Below, piece by piece: positions 1-6,658 of a stretch of DNA of 13,617 bases. The translations under genes and the position numbers were made by a program. Below the pieces are notes generated by a model that did not search any database, was not told the DNA's origin, and was given only the letters and a program-made list of their open reading frames with translations. This DNA comes from SIG480 sp045614365 (GTDB lineage: Bacteria; Bacillota; Clostridia; Oscillospirales; JAAYXM01): assembly GCA_045614365.1 (NCBI GenBank), contig JAZLCV010000091.1, forward strand, positions 1-13,617, read 5' to 3'. Each line of letters starts with the position of its first letter. The first letter of the stretch is position 1.

Positions 1-360
1 GGTGCTCTTCTCCGTGGTATCGCACGTGACGAAATCAAGCGTGGTCAGGTTCTTGCAAAGCCGGGTTCCATCAATCCGCACACAAAGTTCAAGGGCCAGG
101 TTTACGTCCTTAAGAAGGAAGAAGGCGGCCGTCATAAGCCCATCTTCTCCAACTACCGTCCGCAGTTCTACTTCCGTACAACTGACGTTACAGGTGTTAT
201 CACACTTGAAGACGGCGTTGAGATGTGCATGCCGGGCGACAACGTTGTTATGAACGTTGAGCTCATCACTCCGATCGCTATCGAAGAGGGTCTCCGCTTC
301 GCTATCCGTGAAGGCGGCAGAACTGTCGGTTCAGGCGTTGTTATCGGCGTTAATGCATAA
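1..360 (+). CDS. tuf: Elongation factor Tu, C-terminal part (partial)
   Basis: This is the last 119 codons of EF-Tu, read in frame from base 1; the 5' part lies outside the window. EF-Tu is the GTPase that delivers aminoacyl-tRNA to the ribosome. The visible part starts in domain 2 (GALLRGIARDEIKRGQVLAKPGSI) and covers domain 3, with the EF-Tu signatures KPIFSNYRPQFYFRTTDVTG, MPGDNVVMNVELI and the near-terminal RFAIREGGRTVGSGVV. Codon use is strongly biased, with repeated GTT, CGT, ATC, AAG and CCG, unlike the other genes of the window and as expected of a very highly expressed gene. It ends in TAA, 26 bases before a strong terminator. Identification is from direct recognition of the conserved protein. 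Whether it is one of two tuf copies cannot be told here. Confidence 0.98.
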   Translation, partial: GALLRGIARDEIKRGQVLAKPGSINPHTKFKGQVYVLKKEEGGRHKPIFSNYRPQFYFRTTDVTGVITLEDGVEMCMPGDNVVMNVELITPIAIEEGLRFAIREGGRTVGSGVVIGVNA

Positions 361-386
361 TTAAAGCTTCTGAAATAAAGCTATTA

Positions 387-419
387 ACGGGTATCGGAAA
401 ATCCGATACCCGTTTTTTT
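387..419 (+). terminator. Intrinsic terminator of tuf
   Basis: A perfect 12-bp stem (ACGGGTATCGGA pairing with TCCGATACCCGT) around a 3-base AAA loop runs directly into seven Ts. It lies 26 bases after the tuf stop codon and ends the translation-factor transcript. Confidence 0.95.
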
Positions 420-460
420 CACATTTCCGGTAATAAAGGCTTTATTTTTTCTTACGGTTG

Positions 461-469
461 TGATACAAT
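461..469 (+). promoter_or_regulatory. Extended -10 promoter for the aldose epimerase gene
   Basis: TGATACAAT at 461-469 is an extended -10 (TG, one base, TACAAT). The matching -35 position (441-446, TTTATT) is poor, as is usual for extended -10 promoters. Transcription should start near 476, with a leader of about 25 bases before the ATG at 501. This is an inference from sequence only. Confidence 0.6.
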
Positions 470-500
470 ATATACAAATGGAAAATTTCGGAGGGATAAA

Positions 501-1370
501 ATGTCTGTAATTACGTTAAAGAACAGTGAGCTTACGATAGATATAAAAACTCTCGGTGCAGAGCTTACATCCGTAAAGGATAATTCCGGAAAGGAATACA
601 TATGGTGTGGAGACCCCGCGGTATGGGAAGGTCAGTGTCCGAATCTTTTCCCGATTGTAAGCCGCCTTCGCAACCACGGTGAAAACAAATATCCTCTCGG
701 CGGGGAAATATACGAGATGGGAATGCACGGTTTTGCAAAGAATTCCGAGTTTGAGGTGGAAGAGCAGAGTGAGAACAGCGCAACATTCCTTCTCCGCTCG
801 AATGATAAGACACGTGCGCAGTATCCGTTTGATTTTGAGTTCCGCATTGTGTATACTCTTGACGGGCGCAAAGTAAAGGTTGATTTTGTCACCGATAACA
901 AAACCAACGGAAAAATGTACTACTCTGCCGGTTCGCACGAGGGCTTTGCCATAAACGGCGGCATCGAGAACTATAGTCTGGTTCTTGATGAGGAAGAAAC
1001 GCTCGGCAAATACGAGGTTCTTCCGCAGGGTGGTATCGGAGAGAATGCAACGCTTGTTTTTAGAGATTCACGCGAGCTTAAGCTCAATGACGATTTCTTT
1101 GCGGTGGATGCACTTATCTTCTTCGGTATCAGATCACGCGGTATTGCATTGCGCGATGACCGTACGGGAGAAAAAATCCATGTTGCATTCCCCGGCTTTG
1201 ATACACTTCTTGTCTGGAAGAAACAGGGAGGGGAGTATGTCTGCATAGAGCCGTGGGCAGGTGCGCCGGATCTTGCATGGAAGCCGTATGAGGATTTTAA
1301 AGACAAATGGCGTATTCGCACGCTTTACGAGGGTATGAGCGAAACCCTTACACACACAATAACGTTCTGA
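501..1370 (+). CDS. Aldose 1-epimerase family protein (LacX-like)
   Basis: The 289-residue protein belongs to the galactose mutarotase-like fold, in the LacX-type branch. Members interconvert alpha and beta anomers of aldoses, or bind hexose phosphates, in the cytoplasm. Visible landmarks are GAELTSV (19-25), the block YIWCGDPAVWEGQCPNLFP (33-51), MGMHGFAKNSEF with H76, SAGSHEGF with H146, FPGFDTLLVWK (230-240) and CIEPWAGAPD with E250. H76, H146 and E250 match the positions of the substrate-binding and catalytic His/His/Glu of mutarotases. The usual GGHPAF reads GSHEGF here. No signal peptide is seen. The start is set by GGAGGG at 490-495, five bases before the ATG. It is a single-gene unit between its own promoter and a bidirectional terminator. 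The family is secure; the sugar acted on is unknown. Confidence 0.9.
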   Translation: MSVITLKNSELTIDIKTLGAELTSVKDNSGKEYIWCGDPAVWEGQCPNLFPIVSRLRNHGENKYPLGGEIYEMGMHGFAKNSEFEVEEQSENSATFLLRSNDKTRAQYPFDFEFRIVYTLDGRKVKVDFVTDNKTNGKMYYSAGSHEGFAINGGIENYSLVLDEEETLGKYEVLPQGGIGENATLVFRDSRELKLNDDFFAVDALIFFGIRSRGIALRDDRTGEKIHVAFPGFDTLLVWKKQGGEYVCIEPWAGAPDLAWKPYEDFKDKWRIRTLYEGMSETLTHTITF

Positions 1371-1377
1371 TTAAAAC

Positions 1378-1423
1378 AAAAAGCTACTGAAAAAGGTTAT
1401 TTGCCTCGTTCAGTAGCTTTTTT
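1378..1423. terminator. Bidirectional intrinsic terminator between convergent genes
   Basis: A 14-bp inverted repeat (AAAAAGCTACTGAA at 1378-1391 with TTCAGTAGCTTTTT at 1409-1422) encloses a 17-base loop. On the plus strand it ends in a T-run; read on the minus strand it also ends in CTTTTTGTTTTAA. It can therefore serve both the epimerase gene and the convergent creatininase-family gene. Confidence 0.9.
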
Positions 1424-1441
1424 ATGTCTCTATGATAAAAG

Positions 1442-1465
1442 GGCTCTTTGTCAATAGTTGGGGTA
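1442..1465. repeat. Solitary IS-end-like sequence (possible ISL3-type terminal repeat)
   Basis: The sequence starting GGCTCTTTGTCAATAGTTGG and continuing GGTA resembles the terminal inverted repeats of ISL3-family insertion sequences, which typically begin GGCTCTTT or similar. No transposase gene and no inverted partner are present in the window, so at most it is a relic or a solo end. It sits in the non-coding gap between two convergent genes, a tolerated landing place. The family link is from memory of the IR pattern and is tentative. Confidence 0.3.
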
Positions 1466-1481
1466 AAGAAATATAGTATTC

Positions 1482-2327
1482 TTACTTCTGCTTTGCAAGC
1501 CATTCCTTGTGGTATTCGACGGATATCGTTTCTTCGCGGATAAACTTAAACGCTTCGCAGGTGTTTTCAACCGTTTTTTCACCGATTGCGCGGGCAATGC
1601 GCTCATTTAAACCGTAGTGCATATCTGCAGAGTAGGAATCGGGATAATCGCCCATCCAGCCAAACGGAGTGTACACCTTATGCTTATCAAATTCAGCGAA
1701 ACGCCCGGTTGATACGCCGCTCTTCTTATCCATAAGGTCAAGGCGAACAAGCTCGGGGCAGATGTCATAAAGACTGCCGGTTTCAAAAAAGCCGCCGTGG
1801 CCGTCTACCTTCCCTTTGTCCTTGAAATCCTGAATGATGCTTATATCTTCGTCGGTAAGGTACGGATATTTGCTTGTATCGGAGATAAGTTCGTCTGCCT
1901 TTACAAGTCCCTGATAGTAGTAATACACAATAAAATCAGGCTTTTTCTGCAGCATATAACGCACAAATGCCTGAAGCATTGCGCTGTTTCCACCGTGCGA
2001 GCTTAAAATGATAATCTTTTTAAAGCCGTTGCGCGCAATTTCATAGCACGATTGCTCTAAGATATCCCAGATAAGCTTGGTGGGGAAAATGATAGTGCCG
2101 GGGTATTCGCCCGCGCCGCTCTTTTCGCCGAACCACATTCCCGGAAAAACGCAAACCGGTTCTTTTTCAGATGCGCGGAGAGCAAATTCCTGACCCTTTA
2201 TCGTATCGCAGCCGAGGGGAAGATGGATGCCGTGTGCCTCAACGCAGCCGACCGGAATAACGCAAACACCATTGCACTTTTCAACCGCAGCCGGAAACTC
2301 ATCACTGCGAAGATTTGTCCATAACAT
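1482..2327 (-). CDS. Creatininase-family amidohydrolase
   Basis: A 281-residue metal-dependent amidohydrolase of the creatinine amidohydrolase family, whose members hydrolyse cyclic or linear amides (creatinine, formamidopyrimidines and others). The metal-site motifs are complete: E30, H32 and D41 in VEAHGIHLPLGCD, H111 in SSHGGN, and DGHGGFFETG with H177 and E182. The second motif is HGGN, not the HYEN of true creatininase, so creatinine is unlikely to be the substrate. No signal peptide is seen; it should be cytoplasmic. The start is the ATG at 2327, eight bases after a perfect GGAGGT (2341-2336). The open frame runs on upstream to 2840, but that stretch crosses this gene's promoter and the divergent operon and is not coding. 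It is transcribed alone, from a promoter at 2362-2390, and converges on the epimerase gene. The true substrate cannot be named. Confidence 0.9.
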   Translation of the reverse strand: MLWTNLRSDEFPAAVEKCNGVCVIPVGCVEAHGIHLPLGCDTIKGQEFALRASEKEPVCVFPGMWFGEKSGAGEYPGTIIFPTKLIWDILEQSCYEIARNGFKKIIILSSHGGNSAMLQAFVRYMLQKKPDFIVYYYYQGLVKADELISDTSKYPYLTDEDISIIQDFKDKGKVDGHGGFFETGSLYDICPELVRLDLMDKKSGVSTGRFAEFDKHKVYTPFGWMGDYPDSYSADMHYGLNERIARAIGEKTVENTCEAFKFIREETISVEYHKEWLAKQK

Positions 2328-2361
2328 AAGATTGTACCTCCGATGGATAATATTTGCATTT

Positions 2362-2390
2362 ATTATACACCCGCAATGTTGATAAATCAA
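2362..2390 (-). promoter_or_regulatory. Promoter of the creatininase-family gene
   Basis: Read on the minus strand: -35 TTGATT (2390-2385), a 17-base spacer, and a perfect -10 TATAAT (2367-2362). The ATG follows at 2327. The promoter is divergent from that of the TSCPD operon, whose -35 begins 44 bases further right. Confidence 0.75.
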
Positions 2391-2433
2391 GCAAAATCGT
2401 ACATCTTGCCCGATTTTACTGTATATATTCGTG

Positions 2434-2462
2434 TTGACATATAAATGAGTTTTGACTATAAT
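2434..2462 (+). promoter_or_regulatory. Consensus vegetative promoter of the TSCPD/ACT-MBL operon
   Basis: TTGACA (2434-2439), 17 bases, TATAAT (2457-2462): an exact match to the housekeeping sigma consensus at ideal spacing. A second TATAAT lies directly behind at 2463-2468. Transcription should start near 2469, giving a 25-base leader. No operator-like repeat was recognised, so strong constitutive expression is likely. Confidence 0.85.
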
Positions 2463-2493
2463 TATAATTAGCATAATTAAGGAGATAATACAA

Positions 2494-2751
2494 ATGGAAC
2501 ACACATATAAAACACGCGGCGTATGCTCGATGCAGATTAATTTTACCCTTGACGGTGATGTTGTTACAAACGTCAGCTTTATTGGAGGCTGCAACGGTAA
2601 TCTAAAGGCAATTTCAAAGCTTGTGGATGGCATGACGGTTTCTGAAATCGAAGAAAAGCTTCTCGGAAACACCTGCGGCGGAAAGCTGACATCATGTGCA
2701 GACCAGCTTGCGTGTGCCGTCCGCGCCGCATATGAAGAAGAAGGAAAGTAA
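2494..2751 (+). CDS. Small TSCPD domain-containing protein (TIGR03905 type)
   Basis: An 85-residue protein made of one TSCPD domain, the cysteine-rich module also found at the C-terminus of class II ribonucleotide reductases. Stand-alone forms in Firmicutes have no established function. Cysteines lie at C11 (GVCSMQINF), C33 (GGCNGNL), C61 (NTCGGKL), C68 and C74 (TSCADQLAC), consistent with metal binding. The namesake motif reads T66-S67-C68-A69-D70. The start is the ATG at 2494, behind AAGGAG at 2479-2484; the in-frame ATG at 2452 overlaps the promoter and has no ribosome site. Its TAA (2749-2751) directly touches the ATG of the ACT-MBL gene, so the two are probably translationally coupled and may act together. 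Confidence 0.88.
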   Translation: MEHTYKTRGVCSMQINFTLDGDVVTNVSFIGGCNGNLKAISKLVDGMTVSEIEEKLLGNTCGGKLTSCADQLACAVRAAYEEEGK

Positions 2752-4194
2752 ATGAAAAAAACATATGTCACCACGATGCCGAACCATATCGGCGCATTTT
2801 TAAAAGCAAGCCGCATTTTAGAGACTCTCGGCGTAAACATAACCCGTGTCAGCTATAACAAGGCGGTTGATTCGCACACTCTTTTTATAGATGCCGAAGG
2901 AACACGCGAACAGCTTGAACAGGCAGAAAGCGAGCTTCGTGAGATAGGATATCTCCGCAACATAACGGATGAGAAAAGCGTTGTCCTGCTTGAATTCCGC
3001 TTGCTGGATATTCCGGGCAGTGTTACCGATGTTCTTGCGCTTATAGATGAGTTTGAGTTTAATATTTCATACATCAGCTCGCAAGAAAACGGAACGGATT
3101 ATCAGCTTTTCAAAATGGGGCTTTTTGTTGACGGCTCGGAAAAAATCACAGAGTTTCTCTCTCGTGCCGAGGAGCTTTGCGATGTGCGCGTAATTGACTA
3201 TAACCCGGCAGAAAAGGTATTTGACAACAGCATTTTTTACAATTCATTTGTGTCAAGCCTCGCCGAGGGGATGAATCTTTCCGAGAATGACAAAAACGAG
3301 CTTTTGGTAAATGCAAATCTCGCGATGCAGATGCTTGATGAAAAGGGACTTTCGCCATTCCGTACCTTTGACAGCATAGGCAAATTTGCAAAGCTTCTCT
3401 CGGTGTGCCGCGGAGAGGCTTTTAACCCGCGCATAAGCCGCCACGAGCTGACGGAAAATACGTACCTTTTGCTCATTGAGCCGCCGTGCGGGAGCAACAC
3501 TGCGATAATAAGAAACGGAAAGCGTGCTCTTTTTGTTGACAGCGGATATGCGTGCTACCGCGAGGAGATGCTCTCGCTTTTGCGCCGCCTGATTCCGGAT
3601 TATGACAGTCTTGACAAGGTGCTGTTTCTCACCCACGCCGATGTTGACCACTGCGGACTCGCATCGGAATTTGACAAGATTTACGCAAGCGAAAAGACTC
3701 GCGAATGCTTATCCCTTGAATATGAGGGGCGGGATGGCTTCCGCGAAGAAAGTCTGCTTCACAAGCCGTATGTAAGAACCTGCAGGATTTTAACTTACCA
3801 TAAGGGAATAAATCCGGATAAAATTATTGCTCCGTGGAAATCGGAAGAAGAGCAAAAATCACTTCTGCGACAGACGGGGAATTTAGAGTTTGGTGATTTG
3901 AATTTTGAGGTGTATGAGGGAAAAGGCGGGCATATTCCGGGAGAAACGGTGCTTATCGACTATACCCATCACATTGCTTTTACCGGAGATATATATGTCA
4001 ATATCAAGGGGATGACGCCGGAGCAGAAACAGTATAACACATATGCGCCAATTCTTATGACGTCTGTGGACACAGATCCGAAGCTTTGCGCAGAGGAACG
4101 CCGCGCAATACTGCAACGTCTTGGCGCGGGAAATTGGAAGGTTTTCGGCTCACACGGCGGAGTGAAGGAATACAACATAAATATTGAGGAATAA
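2752..4194 (+). CDS. ACT-ACT-metallo-beta-lactamase fold fusion protein
   Basis: A 480-residue three-part protein. Residues 4-70 and 77-150 are two ACT-like domains, the small ligand-binding modules that usually sense amino acids; the first has PNHIGAFLKASRILETLGVNI and the second DIPGSVTDVLALIDEFEFNI. Residues about 150-225 are a helical linker. Residues about 230-475 form a metallo-beta-lactamase fold hydrolase: FVDSG (261-265), the metal motif HADVDH (H295, D297, D299, H300), GGHIPGE with H394, TGD with D413 and SHGG with H468. All the ligands of a two-metal site are present, so it should be an active hydrolase regulated by a ligand of the ACT part. No signal peptide or membrane segment is seen. 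It starts directly after the TSCPD stop codon and uses a ribosome site (AAGGAAAG) inside that gene. The substrate is unknown. Confidence 0.88.
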   Translation: MKKTYVTTMPNHIGAFLKASRILETLGVNITRVSYNKAVDSHTLFIDAEGTREQLEQAESELREIGYLRNITDEKSVVLLEFRLLDIPGSVTDVLALIDEFEFNISYISSQENGTDYQLFKMGLFVDGSEKITEFLSRAEELCDVRVIDYNPAEKVFDNSIFYNSFVSSLAEGMNLSENDKNELLVNANLAMQMLDEKGLSPFRTFDSIGKFAKLLSVCRGEAFNPRISRHELTENTYLLLIEPPCGSNTAIIRNGKRALFVDSGYACYREEMLSLLRRLIPDYDSLDKVLFLTHADVDHCGLASEFDKIYASEKTRECLSLEYEGRDGFREESLLHKPYVRTCRILTYHKGINPDKIIAPWKSEEEQKSLLRQTGNLEFGDLNFEVYEGKGGHIPGETVLIDYTHHIAFTGDIYVNIKGMTPEQKQYNTYAPILMTSVDTDPKLCAEERRAILQRLGAGNWKVFGSHGGVKEYNINIEE

Positions 4195-4198
4195 AAGG

Positions 4199-4239
4199 CG
4201 GAGCTGTAAAAAGTCAGTGACTTTTCACAGCTCCGTTTT
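4199..4239. terminator. Terminator between the ACT-MBL and DUF554 genes
   Basis: A long hairpin with outer arms CGGAGCTGT (4199-4207) and ACAGCTCCG (4227-4235) and an inner AAAAGTCA/TGACTTTT pair is followed by TTTT on the plus strand. Read on the minus strand it is followed by CCTTTTATT, so it may also stop the convergent DUF554 transcript, more weakly. Confidence 0.8.
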
Positions 4240-4248
4240 CAAATTATT

Positions 4249-4953
4249 TTATAGCGCTATGGGAATTAAGTTGAACAAAAAGTACATCAGCGGGACAAGG
4301 AAAGGTGCGGGAAGCATGTCCGCAACCTTGAATTTTGAAATACCGAGAATGTTAAGCCCAAGCCCCACAATAATCACGCTTCCGGCGCATGTTATCTCGG
4401 AAATAAGAGCCGCATCGGTGAGAACTCCCTGCAAAAGTCCCGCACAGAGGACAAGCGCACCCTGAAAGAGAAAAACGAATATTGCGGCAAGCATAACCCC
4501 GATGCCGAGCGAGCTTGCAAGCATACAGGAGGAAATAAGGTCGAGCACGGATTTTGTGAAAATCAGCGTGTGGTCACCGGAAAGACCGGAGTTGAGCGAG
4601 CCGACAATCGTCATTGCGCCCACGCAGAAGAGAAGACTTCCGGTCATAAAGCCTTCGGCAACCGAGACCTTCTCTCCATCACGACGAAATTTTTGTTCAA
4701 AAAACTGCCCGACGGCGTTTATCTTTCCGTCAATATCAAAAAACGTTCCGATTATCGTGCCGAGAACCATTGAAACTATAAGAACAATTGTGTTTCCGCC
4801 GGAGAGCGCACCGTCTATGCCGATATATACCGTGCAGAGCCCTATTGCGGTCATAACCGCTTTTGAAACGCGCTCCGGAATACCTTTTTTGAGAAGCAGG
4901 CCTATCCCCGAGCCAATAAGAACTGTAAGTGTGTTTACAATAACGCCTATCAT
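4249..4953 (-). CDS. DUF554 family integral membrane protein
   Basis: A 234-residue, strongly hydrophobic protein of the DUF554 family (relatives are named YdfK or YqgA). Family signs are the N-terminus MIGVIVNTLTVLIGSGIGLLL with a KKG turn, the segment MTAIGLCTVYIGIDGAL, the central GSLLFCVGAMTIVGSLNSGL around residues 105-124, and the C-terminal VADMLPAPFLVPL. About six or seven membrane helices can be drawn. The loop at about 78-100 (KINAVGQFFEQKFRRDGEKVS) is charged. The family is thought to be a transporter or channel, but its substrate is not established. The ATG at 4953 follows an AAGGA at 4967-4963. It is a single-gene unit with a good promoter. Confidence 0.9.
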   Translation of the reverse strand: MIGVIVNTLTVLIGSGIGLLLKKGIPERVSKAVMTAIGLCTVYIGIDGALSGGNTIVLIVSMVLGTIIGTFFDIDGKINAVGQFFEQKFRRDGEKVSVAEGFMTGSLLFCVGAMTIVGSLNSGLSGDHTLIFTKSVLDLISSCMLASSLGIGVMLAAIFVFLFQGALVLCAGLLQGVLTDAALISEITCAGSVIIVGLGLNILGISKFKVADMLPAPFLVPLMYFLFNLIPIAL

Positions 4954-5013
4954 ATGTATTCGTCCTTCGCAAGTTGAATTTTCAGAGCTATAAATGAAAG
5001 AATATTTAAGTGT

Positions 5014-5042
5014 ATTTTATCATATTATTATAAGCTTGTCAA
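5014..5042 (-). promoter_or_regulatory. Promoter of the DUF554 gene
   Basis: On the minus strand: a perfect -35 TTGACA (5042-5037), a 17-base spacer, and -10 TAAAAT (5019-5014) preceded by TG in the extended -10 position. The leader is about 55 bases. A plus-strand promoter at 5116-5144 diverges from it. Confidence 0.8.
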
Positions 5043-5115
5043 AGACATAGGATTAATTATATATTTTTAATTATAATATTTTTTTATCGGAAACGGATTA
5101 TTTTAGAAAAAACAA

Positions 5116-5144
5116 TTGACAAAAAGAGAGAATAAAGGTAAAAT
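5116..5144 (+). promoter_or_regulatory. Orphan plus-strand promoter
   Basis: TTGACA (5116-5121), 17 bases, TAAAAT (5139-5144), preceded by A-rich sequence like an UP element. No plus-strand gene follows: the next coding region on either side is on the minus strand. It could drive a small RNA from about 5151. Confidence 0.6.
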
Positions 5145-5150
5145 TATATA

Positions 5151-5273
5151 AGATAATTATCAGTATTATTTTTGTTTGCAGCTATGTCTGCAACAAACCA
5201 TTTAAATCAGCTTACTCTCGTGTTAGATAGTGTTTCCTCAAGAAGAACGCACGGCTTTTGCCGTGCGTTCTTC
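5151..5273 (+). ncRNA. Candidate small RNA
   Basis: The 120 bases after the orphan promoter hold no supported gene but do hold structure. TTTGTTTGCAG (5171-5181) pairs with CTGCAACAAA (5188-5197) with one bulged T and a 6-base loop. The stretch ends at the perfect 14-bp hairpin 5242-5273. No known RNA family was recognised. Together with 4954-5150 this makes up a 335-base gap otherwise holding only promoters and AT-rich sequence. The weak point is that no clear T-run follows the hairpin on the plus strand (CGCCTTTA). It could also be a decayed leader. Confidence 0.3.
5242..5273 (-). terminator. Terminator of the spoVA operon
   Basis: A perfect 14-bp stem (GAAGAACGCACGGC with GCCGTGCGTTCTTC) and a 4-base loop, 15 bases past the spoVAE stop. 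On the minus strand the exit reads TTCTTCTTG, a moderately T-rich tract. It might also end a plus-strand transcript from 5151. Confidence 0.75.
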
Positions 5274-5288
5274 GCCTTTACAAAGGTA

Positions 5289-5642
5289 TTATTTCTCGTG
5301 AGTTTTAAATAATAGTGAAACAAGAAGCCCGAAGAGAACGGATGCTGATATTCCGGCAGCGGATGCCGTAATTCCGCCTTTGAAAGCACCGAGAAATCCT
5401 TCGGCATCAACGGCCTTTTTCACGCCTTTTGCAAGAAGATGCCCGAAGCCGACAAGCGGAACACTTGCACCGGCACCGGCAAAATCCGAAATGGGACCAT
5501 ACAGACCTATGGCGGACAGAATAACGCCGGCAACAACGTAGCCGGTAAGAATGCGGGCGGGGGTGAGCTTTGTGCGGTCAATTAAAATCTGACCTATTCC
5601 GCAGAAAAGACCGCCAACTAAGAATGCGCGCAAAAATTCCAT
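5289..5642 (-). CDS. spoVAE: Stage V sporulation protein AE (SpoVAE/SpoVAEb)
   Basis: A 117-residue membrane protein, close in length to the Bacillus SpoVAEb. It belongs to the SpoVA channel that moves Ca-dipicolinic acid into the forespore during sporulation and out at germination, across the spore inner membrane. Landmarks are the N-terminal FLRAFLVGGLFCGIGQILID (3-22), LTPARILTGYVVAGVILSAIGLY (26-48), the family motif FAGAGASVPLVGFG (54-67) and the C-terminal helix ITASAAGISASVLFGLLVSLLF. Three or four membrane segments can be drawn. The AGAG..VP..GF motif is shared with SpoVAC, as expected because both belong to one protein family. The ATG at 5642 follows GAGGTG (5656-5651), which overlaps the spoVAD stop; the open frame upstream to 5816 is only overlap with spoVAD. 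Confidence 0.95.
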   Translation of the reverse strand: MEFLRAFLVGGLFCGIGQILIDRTKLTPARILTGYVVAGVILSAIGLYGPISDFAGAGASVPLVGFGHLLAKGVKKAVDAEGFLGAFKGGITASAAGISASVLFGLLVSLLFKTHEK

Positions 5643-5647
5643 AATGT

Positions 5648-6649
5648 TTACACCTCTATCACAACGGCGTGGCAAACGCCGGGGATTGTTTCCTTTTGCT
5701 GAACCGTTAGCGGGGACTGAAGAGAGCCTGTGCCGGCAAGCAGAACTTTTTTCCACCGTTTTTTCAAAAGACCGTGCATAATATATCCGGAAAAAACAGT
5801 TGCCGCGCAAGCGCATCCTGATGCACCGGAGTGCATATCCTGCCTCTTTATATCAAACATTTCACAACCGCAGTCTATATATTCTTCGCCCAAATGTACG
5901 CCGTCGCGAGAGAAAAGGTCGATGAGTATTTTTCTTCCCACCTCGCCGAGGTCTCCTGTTGCAATCAGATCGTAATCGGACGGGGTGGTGTTCGTGTTTT
6001 TAAAATGCGTGGAAAGGGTTTCATATGCGGCGGGTGCCATTGCCGCGCCCATATTGTTTGCATCTGATATTCCGGAGTCCGTAACGCAGCCGAAGGTTGC
6101 ACACGTTATTTTCGGTAGCTCCTTTTCGCTTTTCCCGACGATTGCACAACCGGCACCCGTAACTGTGCGCTGTGCCGTAGGCGGTCGTTGACCGCCGTAT
6201 GCGAGCGGATTGCGGTACTGACGTTCTGCAGTGCAGAAATGCGAGGAAACGCTGACTGCCACAGTGGGAAAGCTTTCGGAATTAACGAACTGTCCTGCAA
6301 GTGCGAGACCTTCAACGAACGTTGAACACGCGCCATAAAGTCCTATAAATGGTATACCGGCATCCCGCCAGGCAAAGCTCGCCGCAACGCATTGGTTAAG
6401 AAGGTCACCGCCGAAAATACATCCTAATTCATTCGCGGTAATTCCGGCTTTTTGCAAGGCAAACTCCAGGGCTGTATTATGAAATTTGCTTTCTGCCTGT
6501 TCCCACGTTTTTTCACCGTAGCGGCCATCGATTATTCGTTTGTCGAAGTATTCTGCGAGCGGGCCGTCGCTCTCATTTTTTCCGACAATGCACCCTGTGC
6601 CGAGAATTTCAGGTGCGTTTTTAAAAAATACAGTTTCGTTTCCTTTCAT
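5648..6649 (-). CDS. spoVAD: Stage V sporulation protein AD (SpoVAD), dipicolinate-binding
   Basis: A 333-residue protein of the thiolase/ketoacyl-synthase fold; the Bacillus protein has about 338. SpoVAD is the soluble, dipicolinic acid-binding component of the SpoVA complex on the spore inner membrane. Recognisable blocks are VGKNESDGPLAEYFD (22-36), WEQAES (49-54), GGDLLNQCVAASF (80-92), GLYGACSTFVEGLALA (103-118) with C108 at the place of the thiolase nucleophile, SSHFCTAERQYR (135-146), YGGQRPPTAQRTVTGAG (151-167) and SGASGCACAATVFSGYI (274-290). The ATG at 6649 is preferred: AGGTG at 6660-6656 is properly spaced for it, while the in-frame GTG at 6658 lies within that ribosome site. The ribosome site overlaps the spoVAC stop, so translation is probably coupled. 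Confidence 0.96.
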   Translation of the reverse strand: MKGNETVFFKNAPEILGTGCIVGKNESDGPLAEYFDKRIIDGRYGEKTWEQAESKFHNTALEFALQKAGITANELGCIFGGDLLNQCVAASFAWRDAGIPFIGLYGACSTFVEGLALAGQFVNSESFPTVAVSVSSHFCTAERQYRNPLAYGGQRPPTAQRTVTGAGCAIVGKSEKELPKITCATFGCVTDSGISDANNMGAAMAPAAYETLSTHFKNTNTTPSDYDLIATGDLGEVGRKILIDLFSRDGVHLGEEYIDCGCEMFDIKRQDMHSGASGCACAATVFSGYIMHGLLKKRWKKVLLAGTGSLQSPLTVQQKETIPGVCHAVVIEV

Positions 6650-6658
6650 TGCGGTCAC

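Noticed and set aside
2328..2840. N-terminal extension of the creatininase-family reading frame (171 more codons)
   Set aside because: It overlaps the gene's own promoter, the divergent promoter and the TSCPD gene, has no family similarity, and a perfect GGAGGT lies just before the ATG at 2327.
4954..5288. Riboswitch or T-box in the AT-rich gap
   Set aside because: No conserved core motif of a known riboswitch or T-box was recognised and no gene follows in the right orientation. It is kept only as a small RNA candidate.
5184..5312. A 42-codon reading frame (MSATNHLNQL...) after the orphan promoter
   Set aside because: No ribosome binding site, it runs through the spoVA terminator hairpin into the end of spoVAE, and the protein resembles nothing known.
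5643..5816. Upstream extension of the spoVAE frame
   Set aside because: It is only the spoVAD coding region in another frame; SpoVAE starts at 5642 with a good ribosome site and normal length.
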